A stretch of DNA of 8,472 nt, taken from NCBI GenBank assembly GCA_025464915.1, contig JAODNF010000300.1, forward strand, positions 1-8,472. Direction: 5' to 3'. Positions 1 through 5,816 of this stretch are shown here, in pieces. The first letter of the stretch is position 1. Every line of letters starts with the position of its first letter. The notes beneath the pieces were generated by a model that saw nothing but the letters and a program-made list of their open reading frames with translations, ran no database searches and was not told the DNA's origin. This stretch comes from Frankiales bacterium (lineage in GTDB: Bacteria > Actinomycetota > Actinomycetes > Mycobacteriales > SCTD01). The translations under genes and the position numbers were made by a program.

Positions 1-1
1 C

Positions 2-658
2 GCGGACGCCGCCCGCGACGTCGAGGACCTGCTCGACGCGCTCGATCTCGAGGTGTTCGTCGTCGCCGGGCACTCCGGCGGCGGCCCGCACGCGCTCGCC
101 TGCGGTGCGCTGCTGGCCGGGCGGTGCCGGGCGGTGGCGACGATCGCGGGCGCCGCCCCCTTCGAGGCGGAGGGCCTGGACTTCCTCGCCGGCATGGGCG
201 AGGAGAACGTCGAGGAGTTCGGCGCGGCGGTGCAGGGCGAGCCGGTCCTGCGGCCGCTGCTCGAGGGCTACCTGCCGGAGCTGCGGGGCGCGACCGCCGA
301 GGAGGTGGTCGCCTCGATGTCCGGGCTGCTGCCCGAGGTCGACGTCGCGCTGATGACGTCGACCAGCTACGGCGAGGTCGTGGCGGCGCGGTTCCGGGCC
401 GCCCTGGCGAGCGGGGTCGACGGCTGGCTCGACGACGACCTCGCCTTCGTCCAGCCGTGGGGGTTCGACCTCGCGGCGATCGAGGTGCCGGTCGCCGTGT
501 GGCAGGGCAGCGAGGACCTGATGGTGCCCTTCGCGCACGGGCAGTGGCTCGCCGAGCACGTGCCCGGGGCCGCCGCGCACCTGCTTCAGGGCGAGGGGCA
601 CCTCTCGGTGGTGCTCGGCCAGCTCCCCGAGATCCTGACCGGCCTCAGACGTCTCTGA
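2..658 (+). CDS. alpha/beta hydrolase, 5'-truncated by the window edge
   Basis: This is the C-terminal part of an alpha/beta-hydrolase-fold enzyme. The frame is open from base 2, and codons before the first GTG (base 53) already read as helix preceding the nucleophile elbow, so the real start lies upstream of the window. Seen in the sequence: the nucleophile elbow GHSGGG (Ser codon at 74-76), the acid-loop Asp in GSEDLMVP (codon at 515-517) followed by FAHGQWLAEHVPGA, and the late His in GEGHLSV (codon at 599-601). This is a complete Ser-Asp-His triad in the usual order and spacing. The region between the elbow and the Asp (about 100 residues, acidic and Leu-rich) would be the cap domain that sets substrate choice. 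Such proteins are usually soluble esterases, lipases or hydrolases; the substrate cannot be told from sequence. Its 3' end overlaps the convergent XRE-MurA gene by 14 bp. Confidence 0.9.
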   Translation, partial: ADAARDVEDLLDALDLEVFVVAGHSGGGPHALACGALLAGRCRAVATIAGAAPFEAEGLDFLAGMGEENVEEFGAAVQGEPVLRPLLEGYLPELRGATAEEVVASMSGLLPEVDVALMTSTSYGEVVAARFRAALASGVDGWLDDDLAFVQPWGFDLAAIEVPVAVWQGSEDLMVPFAHGQWLAEHVPGAAAHLLQGEGHLSVVLGQLPEILTGLRRL

Positions 659-2171
659 ACGGCTCGATCTGCGCGCCCAGCGAGGACAGCCGGTGCGCGA
701 GGTCCTCGTAGCCGCGGTCGATGACGTAGACGTTGCGCAGCACGGAGACGCCAGGCGCCGCGAGCATCGCGAGCAGCAGGACGACGGCGGGGCGGAGCGC
801 CGGCGGGCACATGACCTCGGCTGCGCTGAAGCGGGTCGGTCCGTCGACCCAGATCCGGTGCGGGTCGAGCAGCGTGACGTGTCCGCCGAGCCGGTTGAGC
901 TCGGTGAGGTAGATGGCGCGGGTCTCGTAGACCCAGTCGTGGATCAGGGTGCGGCCCTGCGCGACGGCGGCGATGGCCGCGAAGAACGGCACGTTGTCGA
1001 TGTTGAGGCCCGGGAACGGCATCGGGTGGACCTTGTCGACCGGCGCGTGCAGCACGGACTGCCGCGTCGTCAGGTCGACGAGCCTGGTCCGCCCGTTGGC
1101 TGCGGGGTACTCCTCGGAGCGCACCAGCTCGAGGCCCATCTCCTCGAGCACCGCGAGCTCCACCTCGAGGAACTCGATCGGCACGCGACGCACGGTGATC
1201 TCGGACTGCGTGACGACAGCAGCCGTGAGCAGCGACATCGCCTCGATCGGGTCCTCCGAGGGCGCGTACTCGACGTCGCAGGCGATGTGCGACCGGCCGT
1301 GCACGGTGAGCGTCGTCGTACCGACGCCCTCCACCTCGACGCCGAGCAGGGACAGGTAGAAGCACAGGTCCTGGACCATGTAGTTGCTCGAGGCGTTGCG
1401 GACGACGGTGACCTGGTCGAGGCGGGCGGCTGCCATCAGGGCGTTCTCGGTGACGGTGTCCCCGCGCTCGGTCAGGACGATCGGGCGGGTGGGGGACACC
1501 GACGCGTCGCGCTCGACGTGGTAGCTGCCCTCGGTCGCGACGACCTTCACGCCGAAGGGGCGCAGGGCCGTCTTGTGCGGCTCGACGGTGCGGGTGCCGA
1601 GGTCGCAGCCGCCGGCGTAGGGGATCTCGAAGCGAGGAGCGCGGTGCAGCAGCGGTCCCAGCAGGAGCAGCACCGAGCGGGTACGACGGGCGGCGGCCTC
1701 GTCGAGCCGGTCGAGGTGCAGGTCGGCCGGCGGGCGCAGCCGCAGGTCGCTGCCGTCCCACGTGCAGCTGACGCCGAGGCTGCGCAGCACCTCGACGACG
1801 CGGTTGACCTCCTCGATGCGGGCGACGCCCCGCAGGGTCGTGGTGCCGTCGTTCAGCAGCGAGGCGCAGAGCAGGGCGACGGCGGCGTTCTTGGAGCTCT
1901 TCACCTCGATCGAGCCGGTGAGCTGCTGGCCGCCGACGACGCGCAGGTGGGTCGGGCCGACGGCGGTCCCCAGCTGCACCAGGCCGGTGTCGAGGGCCGC
2001 GCCGATCCGGGCGAGCAGCTCGAGCCCGACGTTCTGCTTGCCCTGCTCGATCCGGGCGACCGCGCTCTGGCTCGTCTGGAGCGCCTCGGCGAGCTGGGCC
2101 TGGGTCAGCCCCCGCTGCTTGCGGGCGTCGCGCACGAGGGCGCCGATCTGCTGCAGGTATGCATCACTCAC
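645..2171 (-). CDS. XRE helix-turn-helix / MurA-like UDP-GlcNAc enolpyruvyl transferase fusion
   Basis: The protein has two parts (508 aa from GTG 2171). Residues about 8-66 are an XRE/Cro-C1 HTH with LTQAQLAEAL and recognition helix TSQSAVARIEQG. Residues about 74-508 are an EPSP/MurA-type enolpyruvyl transferase, whose family adds PEP to UDP-GlcNAc in the first committed peptidoglycan step. The catalytic set of E. coli MurA appears intact: K94-N95 (K22-N23), C189 in GGCDLGTR (C115), R194 (R120), D392 in NIDN (D305), R418 (R331), R460 (R371) and R486 in IDRGYE (R397). The Cys predicts a fosfomycin-reactive enzyme, unlike M. tuberculosis MurA, which has Asp there. A second in-frame GTG lies at 2180. 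I chose 2171 because it sits 7 nt after a -10-like TAGCGT (leaderless layout) and gives an N-terminus MSDAYLQQIG like relatives I recall. From memory, such fusions recur in actinobacteria alongside a canonical MurA, so this may be a paralogue or a sensor; cell-wall essentiality is unproven. Confidence 0.93.
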   Translation of the reverse strand: MSDAYLQQIGALVRDARKQRGLTQAQLAEALQTSQSAVARIEQGKQNVGLELLARIGAALDTGLVQLGTAVGPTHLRVVGGQQLTGSIEVKSSKNAAVALLCASLLNDGTTTLRGVARIEEVNRVVEVLRSLGVSCTWDGSDLRLRPPADLHLDRLDEAAARRTRSVLLLLGPLLHRAPRFEIPYAGGCDLGTRTVEPHKTALRPFGVKVVATEGSYHVERDASVSPTRPIVLTERGDTVTENALMAAARLDQVTVVRNASSNYMVQDLCFYLSLLGVEVEGVGTTTLTVHGRSHIACDVEYAPSEDPIEAMSLLTAAVVTQSEITVRRVPIEFLEVELAVLEEMGLELVRSEEYPAANGRTRLVDLTTRQSVLHAPVDKVHPMPFPGLNIDNVPFFAAIAAVAQGRTLIHDWVYETRAIYLTELNRLGGHVTLLDPHRIWVDGPTRFSAAEVMCPPALRPAVVLLLAMLAAPGVSVLRNVYVIDRGYEDLAHRLSSLGAQIEPFRDV

Positions 2172-2178
2172 GCAACAC

Positions 2179-2208
2179 ACGCTATCTCACACGTGAGATA
2201 GCGGTCAT
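2179..2208 (-). promoter_or_regulatory. candidate promoter of the XRE-MurA gene (leaderless)
   Basis: On the minus strand, ATGACC (2208-2203, four of six matches to TTGACA) is followed by an 18-nt spacer and TAGCGT (2184-2179, TANNNT class). Seven nucleotides later comes the GTG at 2171. No Shine-Dalgarno sequence is well placed before this GTG. A start with no leader is common in actinobacteria and fits this geometry. The -35 match is modest. Confidence 0.5.
2181..2202. promoter_or_regulatory. perfect 22-bp inverted repeat, candidate operator of the XRE-MurA protein
   Basis: The left arm GCTATCTCAC (2181-2190) and right arm GTGAGATAGC (2193-2202) are exact reverse complements separated by AC. 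The repeat fills the -35/-10 spacer and enters the -10 of the XRE-MurA gene, a position where a bound dimer would block RNA polymerase. XRE-family dimers typically bind such dyads close to their own genes, so autoregulation is the natural inference. An extra CTCAC half-site-like pentamer occurs at 2167-2171. The divergent acyltransferase gene starts 135 bp away and could share the control. Confidence 0.65.
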
Positions 2209-2244
2209 CGACACGCTGGGTGCTCAGCGCTTTCCCCGGCTCCT

Positions 2245-2256
2245 CGACACGTGTCG
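2245..2256. repeat. 12-bp perfect palindrome in the divergent intergenic region
   Basis: CGACACGTGTCG is self-complementary over all 12 bases. It lies about 80 bp upstream of the acyltransferase start, between the two divergent genes. It differs in sequence from the 22-bp repeat nearby, so a second regulator is possible, but short GC-rich palindromes also arise by chance. Confidence 0.35.
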
Positions 2257-2327
2257 CGCGCCGTCCGTCGTACAAGCTCCTCACAGGCGCGCTGGCCTAC
2301 GCTCTGTTGCCTCGCACCCAGCGATCC

Positions 2328-2334
2328 GGGGGGA
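2328..2334 (+). promoter_or_regulatory. ribosome binding site that sets the acyltransferase start
   Basis: A purine run GGGGGGA ends two bases before GTG 2337. The spacing is short but usable. An ATG start at 2220 is also open, but the extra 39 residues are not like the family, whose members typically begin YRRDIDGLRA a few residues in, as they do from GTG 2337. A TANNNT-type TACGCT at 2298-2303 could be the -10, giving a leader of roughly 27 nt; no convincing -35 is seen. Confidence 0.5.
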
Positions 2335-2336
2335 CC

Positions 2337-4205
2337 GTGCAGTACCGCAGGGACATCGACGGGCTGCGCGCTGTCGCGGTGACATCGGTGGTGGCCTACC
2401 ACCTGAGCACGCCGCAGGTGTCCGGCGGCTTCGTCGGCGTCGACGTCTTCTTCGTCATCTCGGGGTTCCTCATCACGTCGCTGATCCACGGCGAGCTGGA
2501 GGACGGCCGGTTCACGATCACCGACTTCTACCGGCGGCGGTTGCGCCGGATCGTGCCGGCGCTGCTGACGGTGCTGCTGGTGACGTGCGTGGTCGCGAGC
2601 TGCCTGCTGTTCGACCAGGAGCTGCACGAGCTCAGCCGCAGCGCAGTCTGGGCCGGGCTGTTCAGCTCCAACCTCTACTTCTGGCAGCACGCCGGGTACT
2701 TCGACGCCCCGTCGACCACACAGCCGCTGCTGCACACCTGGTCGCTGGGCGTGGAGGAGCAGTTCTACCTGTTCTTCCCGCTGCTGCTGCTCGCCGTTCA
2801 CCGATGGGCGCGCAGGCACCTCACCGTCGTCCTCGTCGTGATCTGCGCGGCGTCGTTCCTGCTCGGCTGGGAGCAGGTGCGGACCGGTCACGTCAGCGCC
2901 GGCTTCTACCTGCTGCCCGGGCGGGCGTGGGAGCTCGGCGTCGGCGGCCTGCTCGCGGTCACGGGCCTCGCGCTGCCCCGCGCGGTCAGGCACGCGGGCT
3001 CGCTGCTCGGTCTTGCCCTGATCGCCTTCGCCTGCCACCACCTGACGTCCGGCACGCGCTTTCCCGGTCCCGCGGCGCTCTTCCCGGTGCTCGGTGCCGC
3101 GCTGGTCATCACGGCCGGGCGTGAGGCGATCGGCAACCGGGTGCTGTCGTGGCAGCCGATCGTCTTCGTCGGCCTGGTGTCGTACTCCTGGTACCTCTGG
3201 CACTGGCCGGCGATCGTGCTGTACCGGCTGTACACCTTCAACGAGCTCCACTGGTCCTCCCGCGTGGCGATCGCCGCCGGGACGTTCGTGCTGGCCGTGC
3301 TGTCCTGGCGGTTCGTCGAGGGCCCGCTCCGCCGGCTGCGACTGCCCAGCCGCCAGCACGTCTTCGGCTTCGCGCTGGTCACCTCGCTCGCTGCCGTCGT
3401 CCTCGGTCTGGTCGTGCAGCCGTTCTCAGGTGCGGTCCACCCGGAGGACAAGCAGACCCGCGCCCTGCTGGCCCTCACGGCCACGATCCAGGACAAGGGC
3501 AACCGCGCGAAGGGCTGCTTCCTGCCGGACGGGTTCGCGGCGAGCGGCTACGACGTGGCCAAGTGCGACACGCCGAGCACGACGGAGCCCAGCGTGCTGC
3601 TGCTCGGGGACAGCCACGCGGCCGACCTCTGGTACGGCATGGACGAGGGCTTCGCCGGGAAGGTGGACGTCCTACAGGCCACCGCCTCCGGCTGCAGACC
3701 GGTCCTCCCGCTGGTGGGCGCCGGCCGGTGCGTGACCGTCCTGAAGGGCGCCCTCGGCCGGCTGGCGGGCCAGCACGTCCAGGCAATCGTCCTCTCCGGC
3801 CGCTGGACCGCTGCGGACGTCAACCAGCTGCCCGCAACGATCCGGCAGCTGAAGGCCGTCACCCCGATCGTCGTCGTCGTCGGTCGCGCCCCGGAGTGGA
3901 CCAGCAAGCTGCCCTCGCTGCTCGCTCGGGCACGTGACCGCCACGAGCCGGACCTGCCTGCGCGCAAGCTCGACCGCAGCATGTTCGCCATCGACCGCAG
4001 GGTCGAGCGGGCGACCGAGCTGGGCGGGGGCACCTTCGTCTCGCTCCTGGACCACCTCTGCCCGGGCGAGAGGTGCAGGACGCTCACCGACGGTGGCGAG
4101 CCGATGGCCTTCGACACCAGCCACTTCGGTGAGCAGGCCTCCGTGGTCGCGGCCGGGCCGATCGTCGACGCCCTGCACCGGAAGTCCGCTTTCGCCGGTG
4201 GATAG
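2337..4205 (+). CDS. acyltransferase-3 family membrane protein with C-terminal SGNH domain (OafA-like)
   Basis: This 622-aa protein has the fused AT3-SGNH layout known from OafA-type O-acetylases, which move acetyl groups across the membrane onto lipopolysaccharide, peptidoglycan, capsule or secreted glycans. Residues 1-362 hold about eleven hydrophobic segments and the family marks: R11-X10-H22 (DGLRAVAV...YH), GVDVFFVISGFLI (34-46), LLHTWSLGVEEQFYLFFP (131-148) and WHWPAIVLY (288-296). The last membrane segment (about 342-362) leads into an exported SGNH domain with GDSH at 424-427 (S426 nucleophile) and DTSH at 593-596 (D593, H596). All catalytic marks are present, so the enzyme looks functional. 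It is divergent from the XRE-MurA gene, and its stop codon is 9 nt from hisB. The acceptor cannot be read from sequence; a wall or surface glycan is likely given the neighbour. Macrolide or antibiotic acylation is a less likely alternative, because those relatives usually lack SGNH. Confidence 0.93.
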   Translation: MQYRRDIDGLRAVAVTSVVAYHLSTPQVSGGFVGVDVFFVISGFLITSLIHGELEDGRFTITDFYRRRLRRIVPALLTVLLVTCVVASCLLFDQELHELSRSAVWAGLFSSNLYFWQHAGYFDAPSTTQPLLHTWSLGVEEQFYLFFPLLLLAVHRWARRHLTVVLVVICAASFLLGWEQVRTGHVSAGFYLLPGRAWELGVGGLLAVTGLALPRAVRHAGSLLGLALIAFACHHLTSGTRFPGPAALFPVLGAALVITAGREAIGNRVLSWQPIVFVGLVSYSWYLWHWPAIVLYRLYTFNELHWSSRVAIAAGTFVLAVLSWRFVEGPLRRLRLPSRQHVFGFALVTSLAAVVLGLVVQPFSGAVHPEDKQTRALLALTATIQDKGNRAKGCFLPDGFAASGYDVAKCDTPSTTEPSVLLLGDSHAADLWYGMDEGFAGKVDVLQATASGCRPVLPLVGAGRCVTVLKGALGRLAGQHVQAIVLSGRWTAADVNQLPATIRQLKAVTPIVVVVGRAPEWTSKLPSLLARARDRHEPDLPARKLDRSMFAIDRRVERATELGGGTFVSLLDHLCPGERCRTLTDGGEPMAFDTSHFGEQASVVAAGPIVDALHRKSAFAGG

Positions 4206-4214
4206 CCTGGTGCC
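4203..4214 (+). promoter_or_regulatory. hisB: candidate -10 element for leaderless hisB transcription
   Basis: TAGCCT (4203-4208) lies six bases before the hisB ATG (4215), matching the TANNNT-N6-ATG arrangement of leaderless actinobacterial genes, where transcription begins at the A of ATG. No Shine-Dalgarno sequence precedes hisB. The TAG of the hexamer is also the stop codon of the acyltransferase gene. No clear -35 is visible at 16-18 bp, and read-through from upstream remains possible. Confidence 0.6.
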
Positions 4215-4802
4215 ATGGCACGCAGGGCACTGGTGGAGCGCACGACCAAGGAGAGCGACGTCCGCGTCGAGCTCGACCTCGACGGCACGGGACAGGCGTC
4301 GTCGGACACTGGCGTCCCGTTCTTCGACCACATGGTCAGCCAGCTCGGCAAGCACGGCGGCTTCGACCTGACCGTCGTGACCAAGGGCGACCTCGAGATC
4401 GACGCGCACCACACCGTCGAGGACACCTCCCTCGCCATCGGTCAGGCGCTGCGCGACGCACTGGGGGACAAGCAGGGAGTACGCCGGTACGGCGACGCTC
4501 TCGTCCCGCTCGACGAGGCGCTGGTGCAGGCCGCTGTCGACCTCTCCGGCCGGCCGTACCTCGTGCACGAGGAGCCCGACGTCGTCGAGCTCATCGGGTC
4601 CTACGACACGACCCTCACCAAGCACATCTGGGAGTCGATCGTCGCCACCGCACAGATCACCCTGCACGTCCGGGTGCTCGCCGGCCGCAACGCTCACCAC
4701 GTCGTCGAGACGCAGTTCAAGGCGGTCGCACGCGCGCTGCGCACGGCCGTGGAGCTCGACCCGCGGGTGACGGGGGTGCCCTCCACCAAGGGCGTGCTGT
4801 GA
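4215..4802 (+). CDS. hisB: imidazoleglycerol-phosphate dehydratase
   Basis: HisB dehydrates imidazole-glycerol phosphate to imidazole-acetol phosphate, the sixth step of histidine biosynthesis, in the cytoplasm as a manganese-dependent oligomer. The 195-aa length is that of the monofunctional enzyme, without the phosphatase domain of enteric HisB. Metal and substrate motifs are all present: FFDHM (H39), DAHHTVEDT (H65, H66, E69), TKHIWES (H137) and GRNAHHVVETQFKA (H161, H162, E165). The N-terminal RRALVERTTKES is typical of the family. The ATG at 4215 is supported by the leaderless signal just upstream. Its stop codon is embedded in the start of the next small gene (GTGA, 4799-4802). The usual upstream neighbours hisD and hisC are absent; an acyltransferase gene sits there instead. 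Confidence 0.97.
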   Translation: MARRALVERTTKESDVRVELDLDGTGQASSDTGVPFFDHMVSQLGKHGGFDLTVVTKGDLEIDAHHTVEDTSLAIGQALRDALGDKQGVRRYGDALVPLDEALVQAAVDLSGRPYLVHEEPDVVELIGSYDTTLTKHIWESIVATAQITLHVRVLAGRNAHHVVETQFKAVARALRTAVELDPRVTGVPSTKGVL

Positions 4803-4927
4803 TCACGGTCGTGTACGTGCTCTTCCTCGCGGGTGCCTTCGCGGGCTGCGGGATGCGCGTGAAGATGATGCTCGACAACCGGCGCGCGGGTCAGCCGCGA
4901 CCCGGGTCGCACGAGGACCTCCCGTGA
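4799..4927 (+). CDS. 42-aa hydrophobic microprotein between hisB and hisH
   Basis: A short open frame starts at GTG 4799, inside the hisB stop (GTGA), and ends at TGA 4925-4927, inside the hisH start (GTGA). It encodes one hydrophobic stretch (residues about 2-18, ITVVYVLFLAGAFAGCG), then a basic segment (MRVKMMLDNRRAGQ) and a polar tail ending HEDLP. This looks like a single-pass membrane peptide. A weak ribosome site AAGGG (4788-4792) lies 6 nt before the start. The exact 4-nt overlap at both ends and a start that uses almost the whole gap between two certain genes argue that it is real. I do not recognise a family; the function is unknown. A structural spacer that carries ribosomes from hisB to hisH is the alternative. 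Confidence 0.72.
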   Translation: MITVVYVLFLAGAFAGCGMRVKMMLDNRRAGQPRPGSHEDLP

Positions 4928-5526
4928 CGTCCGTCGTCGTCCTCGACTACGGCTCCGGCAACCTGCGGTCGGCCGAGCGCGCGCTCGCGCGCACCGGCGC
5001 GACCGTCACGGTCACCTCCGACCTCGAGGCCGCCGCTGAGGCGGACGGCCTCGTCGTACCCGGCGTCGGCGCCTATGCCGCCTGCATCGAGGGACTCAAC
5101 GCGATCCGCGGCGGGACCGTCGTGTGGGAGCGGCTGCGCCAGGAGCGACCGGTCCTCGGCATCTGCGTCGGCATGCAGATCCTGTTCGAGAAGGGCGTCG
5201 AGCACGGCGTCTCCTCGACCGGGCTGGGCGTCCTGGCCGGCGAGGTCACCCGGCTGAAGGCCGACATCGTCCCCCACATGGGCTGGAACACCGTCAGCGT
5301 CCCGGCGGGCTCGACGCTGTTCGCCGGCGTCGAGGACGAGCGCTTCTACTTCGTGCACTCCTACGCCGCCCGCGAGGTGCCGGACGTCCTGCTGACAACG
5401 GCCGAGCACGGTGACGTGTTCGCCGCCGCTGTCGAGCGCGGTGCCTTGTCCGCCACGCAGTTCCACCCGGAGAAGAGCGGCGACGCGGGGGCGCACCTGC
5501 TGGAGAACTGGGTCCGCTCGCTGTGA
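4924..5526 (+). CDS. hisH: imidazole glycerol phosphate synthase, glutamine amidotransferase subunit
   Basis: HisH hydrolyses glutamine and channels ammonia to the HisF cyclase, which together turn PRFAR into imidazole-glycerol phosphate and AICAR. The 200-aa protein is a class I glutamine amidotransferase: DYGSGNL near the N-terminus, PGVGAYAACIEGL (46-58), the nucleophile C81 in GICVGMQILFE, HMGWNTV (118-124), FVHSYAA (143-149), and the H181/E183 pair in FHPEKSGDAG. All triad residues are present. The GTG start at 4924 has a well-spaced GAGGA (4913-4917) and overlaps the preceding microprotein stop. Its partner hisF is not in this window, so it must be encoded elsewhere or beyond the right edge. 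Confidence 0.97.
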   Translation: MTSVVVLDYGSGNLRSAERALARTGATVTVTSDLEAAAEADGLVVPGVGAYAACIEGLNAIRGGTVVWERLRQERPVLGICVGMQILFEKGVEHGVSSTGLGVLAGEVTRLKADIVPHMGWNTVSVPAGSTLFAGVEDERFYFVHSYAAREVPDVLLTTAEHGDVFAAAVERGALSATQFHPEKSGDAGAHLLENWVRSL

Positions 5527-5816
5527 GCAAGGAACGTGCCCGCGCCCGTGAGGCGCGCGTCGCGGCGCGCGCGGCGGAGGTGGCTGCGGCGGCCGCTGAG
5601 CGGCAGAAGCAGGCCCGCAGAGCCTCGCGTCGCCCTCAGCTGAGGCTGCCCGTGGTGCCGCGGGCGATCGCGCAGGCGCTGCTGCTCGTCGCCATGGTGG
5701 AGCTGCTGGCCTGGCTGTTCCCGATCTCGCTCCGCGCGCGCATCGGCATCGGTGTCATCGCCCTCGCCGTGCTCTTCGTCTACCTCGTGTCTGCCAGAAG
5801 GAGCCCCACCCGATGA
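5523..5816 (+). CDS. 97-aa two-pass membrane protein with a charged helical N-terminus
   Basis: I do not recognise a named family. Residues 1-40 are an Ala/Arg/Glu-rich helix with coiled-coil character (repeats of A-R-E and a run of Ala at 18-25). Two hydrophobic segments follow at about 47-68 (IAQALLLVAMVELLAWLF) and 73-91 (IGIGVIALAVLFVYLVSA), with a basic tail RRSPTR. The positive ends suggest both termini face the cytoplasm. The GTG start shares GTGA with the hisH stop, and the end shares ATGA (5813-5816) with priA. There is no well-spaced ribosome site (GGAG is 17 nt away), so translation probably depends on termination of hisH. It could tether or stabilise the neighbours, but that is speculation. 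Confidence 0.82.
   Translation: MSKERARAREARVAARAAEVAAAAAERQKQARRASRRPQLRLPVVPRAIAQALLLVAMVELLAWLFPISLRARIGIGVIALAVLFVYLVSARRSPTR

Noticed and set aside
53..55. GTG at 53 as the real start of the alpha/beta hydrolase.
   Set aside because: The frame is open to the left edge and the start would remove the strands and oxyanion-hole region that precede the nucleophile elbow, so the gene is truncated by the window.
2172..2180. GTG 2180 as the start of XRE-MurA (adds MCC).
   Set aside because: It abuts the operator-like repeat with no ribosome site, and would overlap the proposed -10; GTG 2171 fits leaderless spacing better. Not fully excluded.
693..2201. A 502-codon plus-strand frame opposite the XRE-MurA gene.
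   Set aside because: The sense-strand protein has a full set of MurA catalytic residues; the antisense product is Asp/Arg/Gln-rich with no recognisable fold.
2214..2229. Short inverted repeat CGCTG/CAGCG in the divergent region.
   Set aside because: Five-base arms are expected by chance in DNA this GC-rich.
2220..2336. N-terminal extension of the acyltransferase from ATG 2220.
   Set aside because: The 39 extra residues do not resemble the family, and GTG 2337 has an adjacent purine-rich ribosome site and the expected N-terminus.
2205..3359. A 384-codon minus-strand frame opposite the acyltransferase.
   Set aside because: It is a shadow of the membrane-protein reading frame, rich in Gln/Glu/Arg, with no motif.
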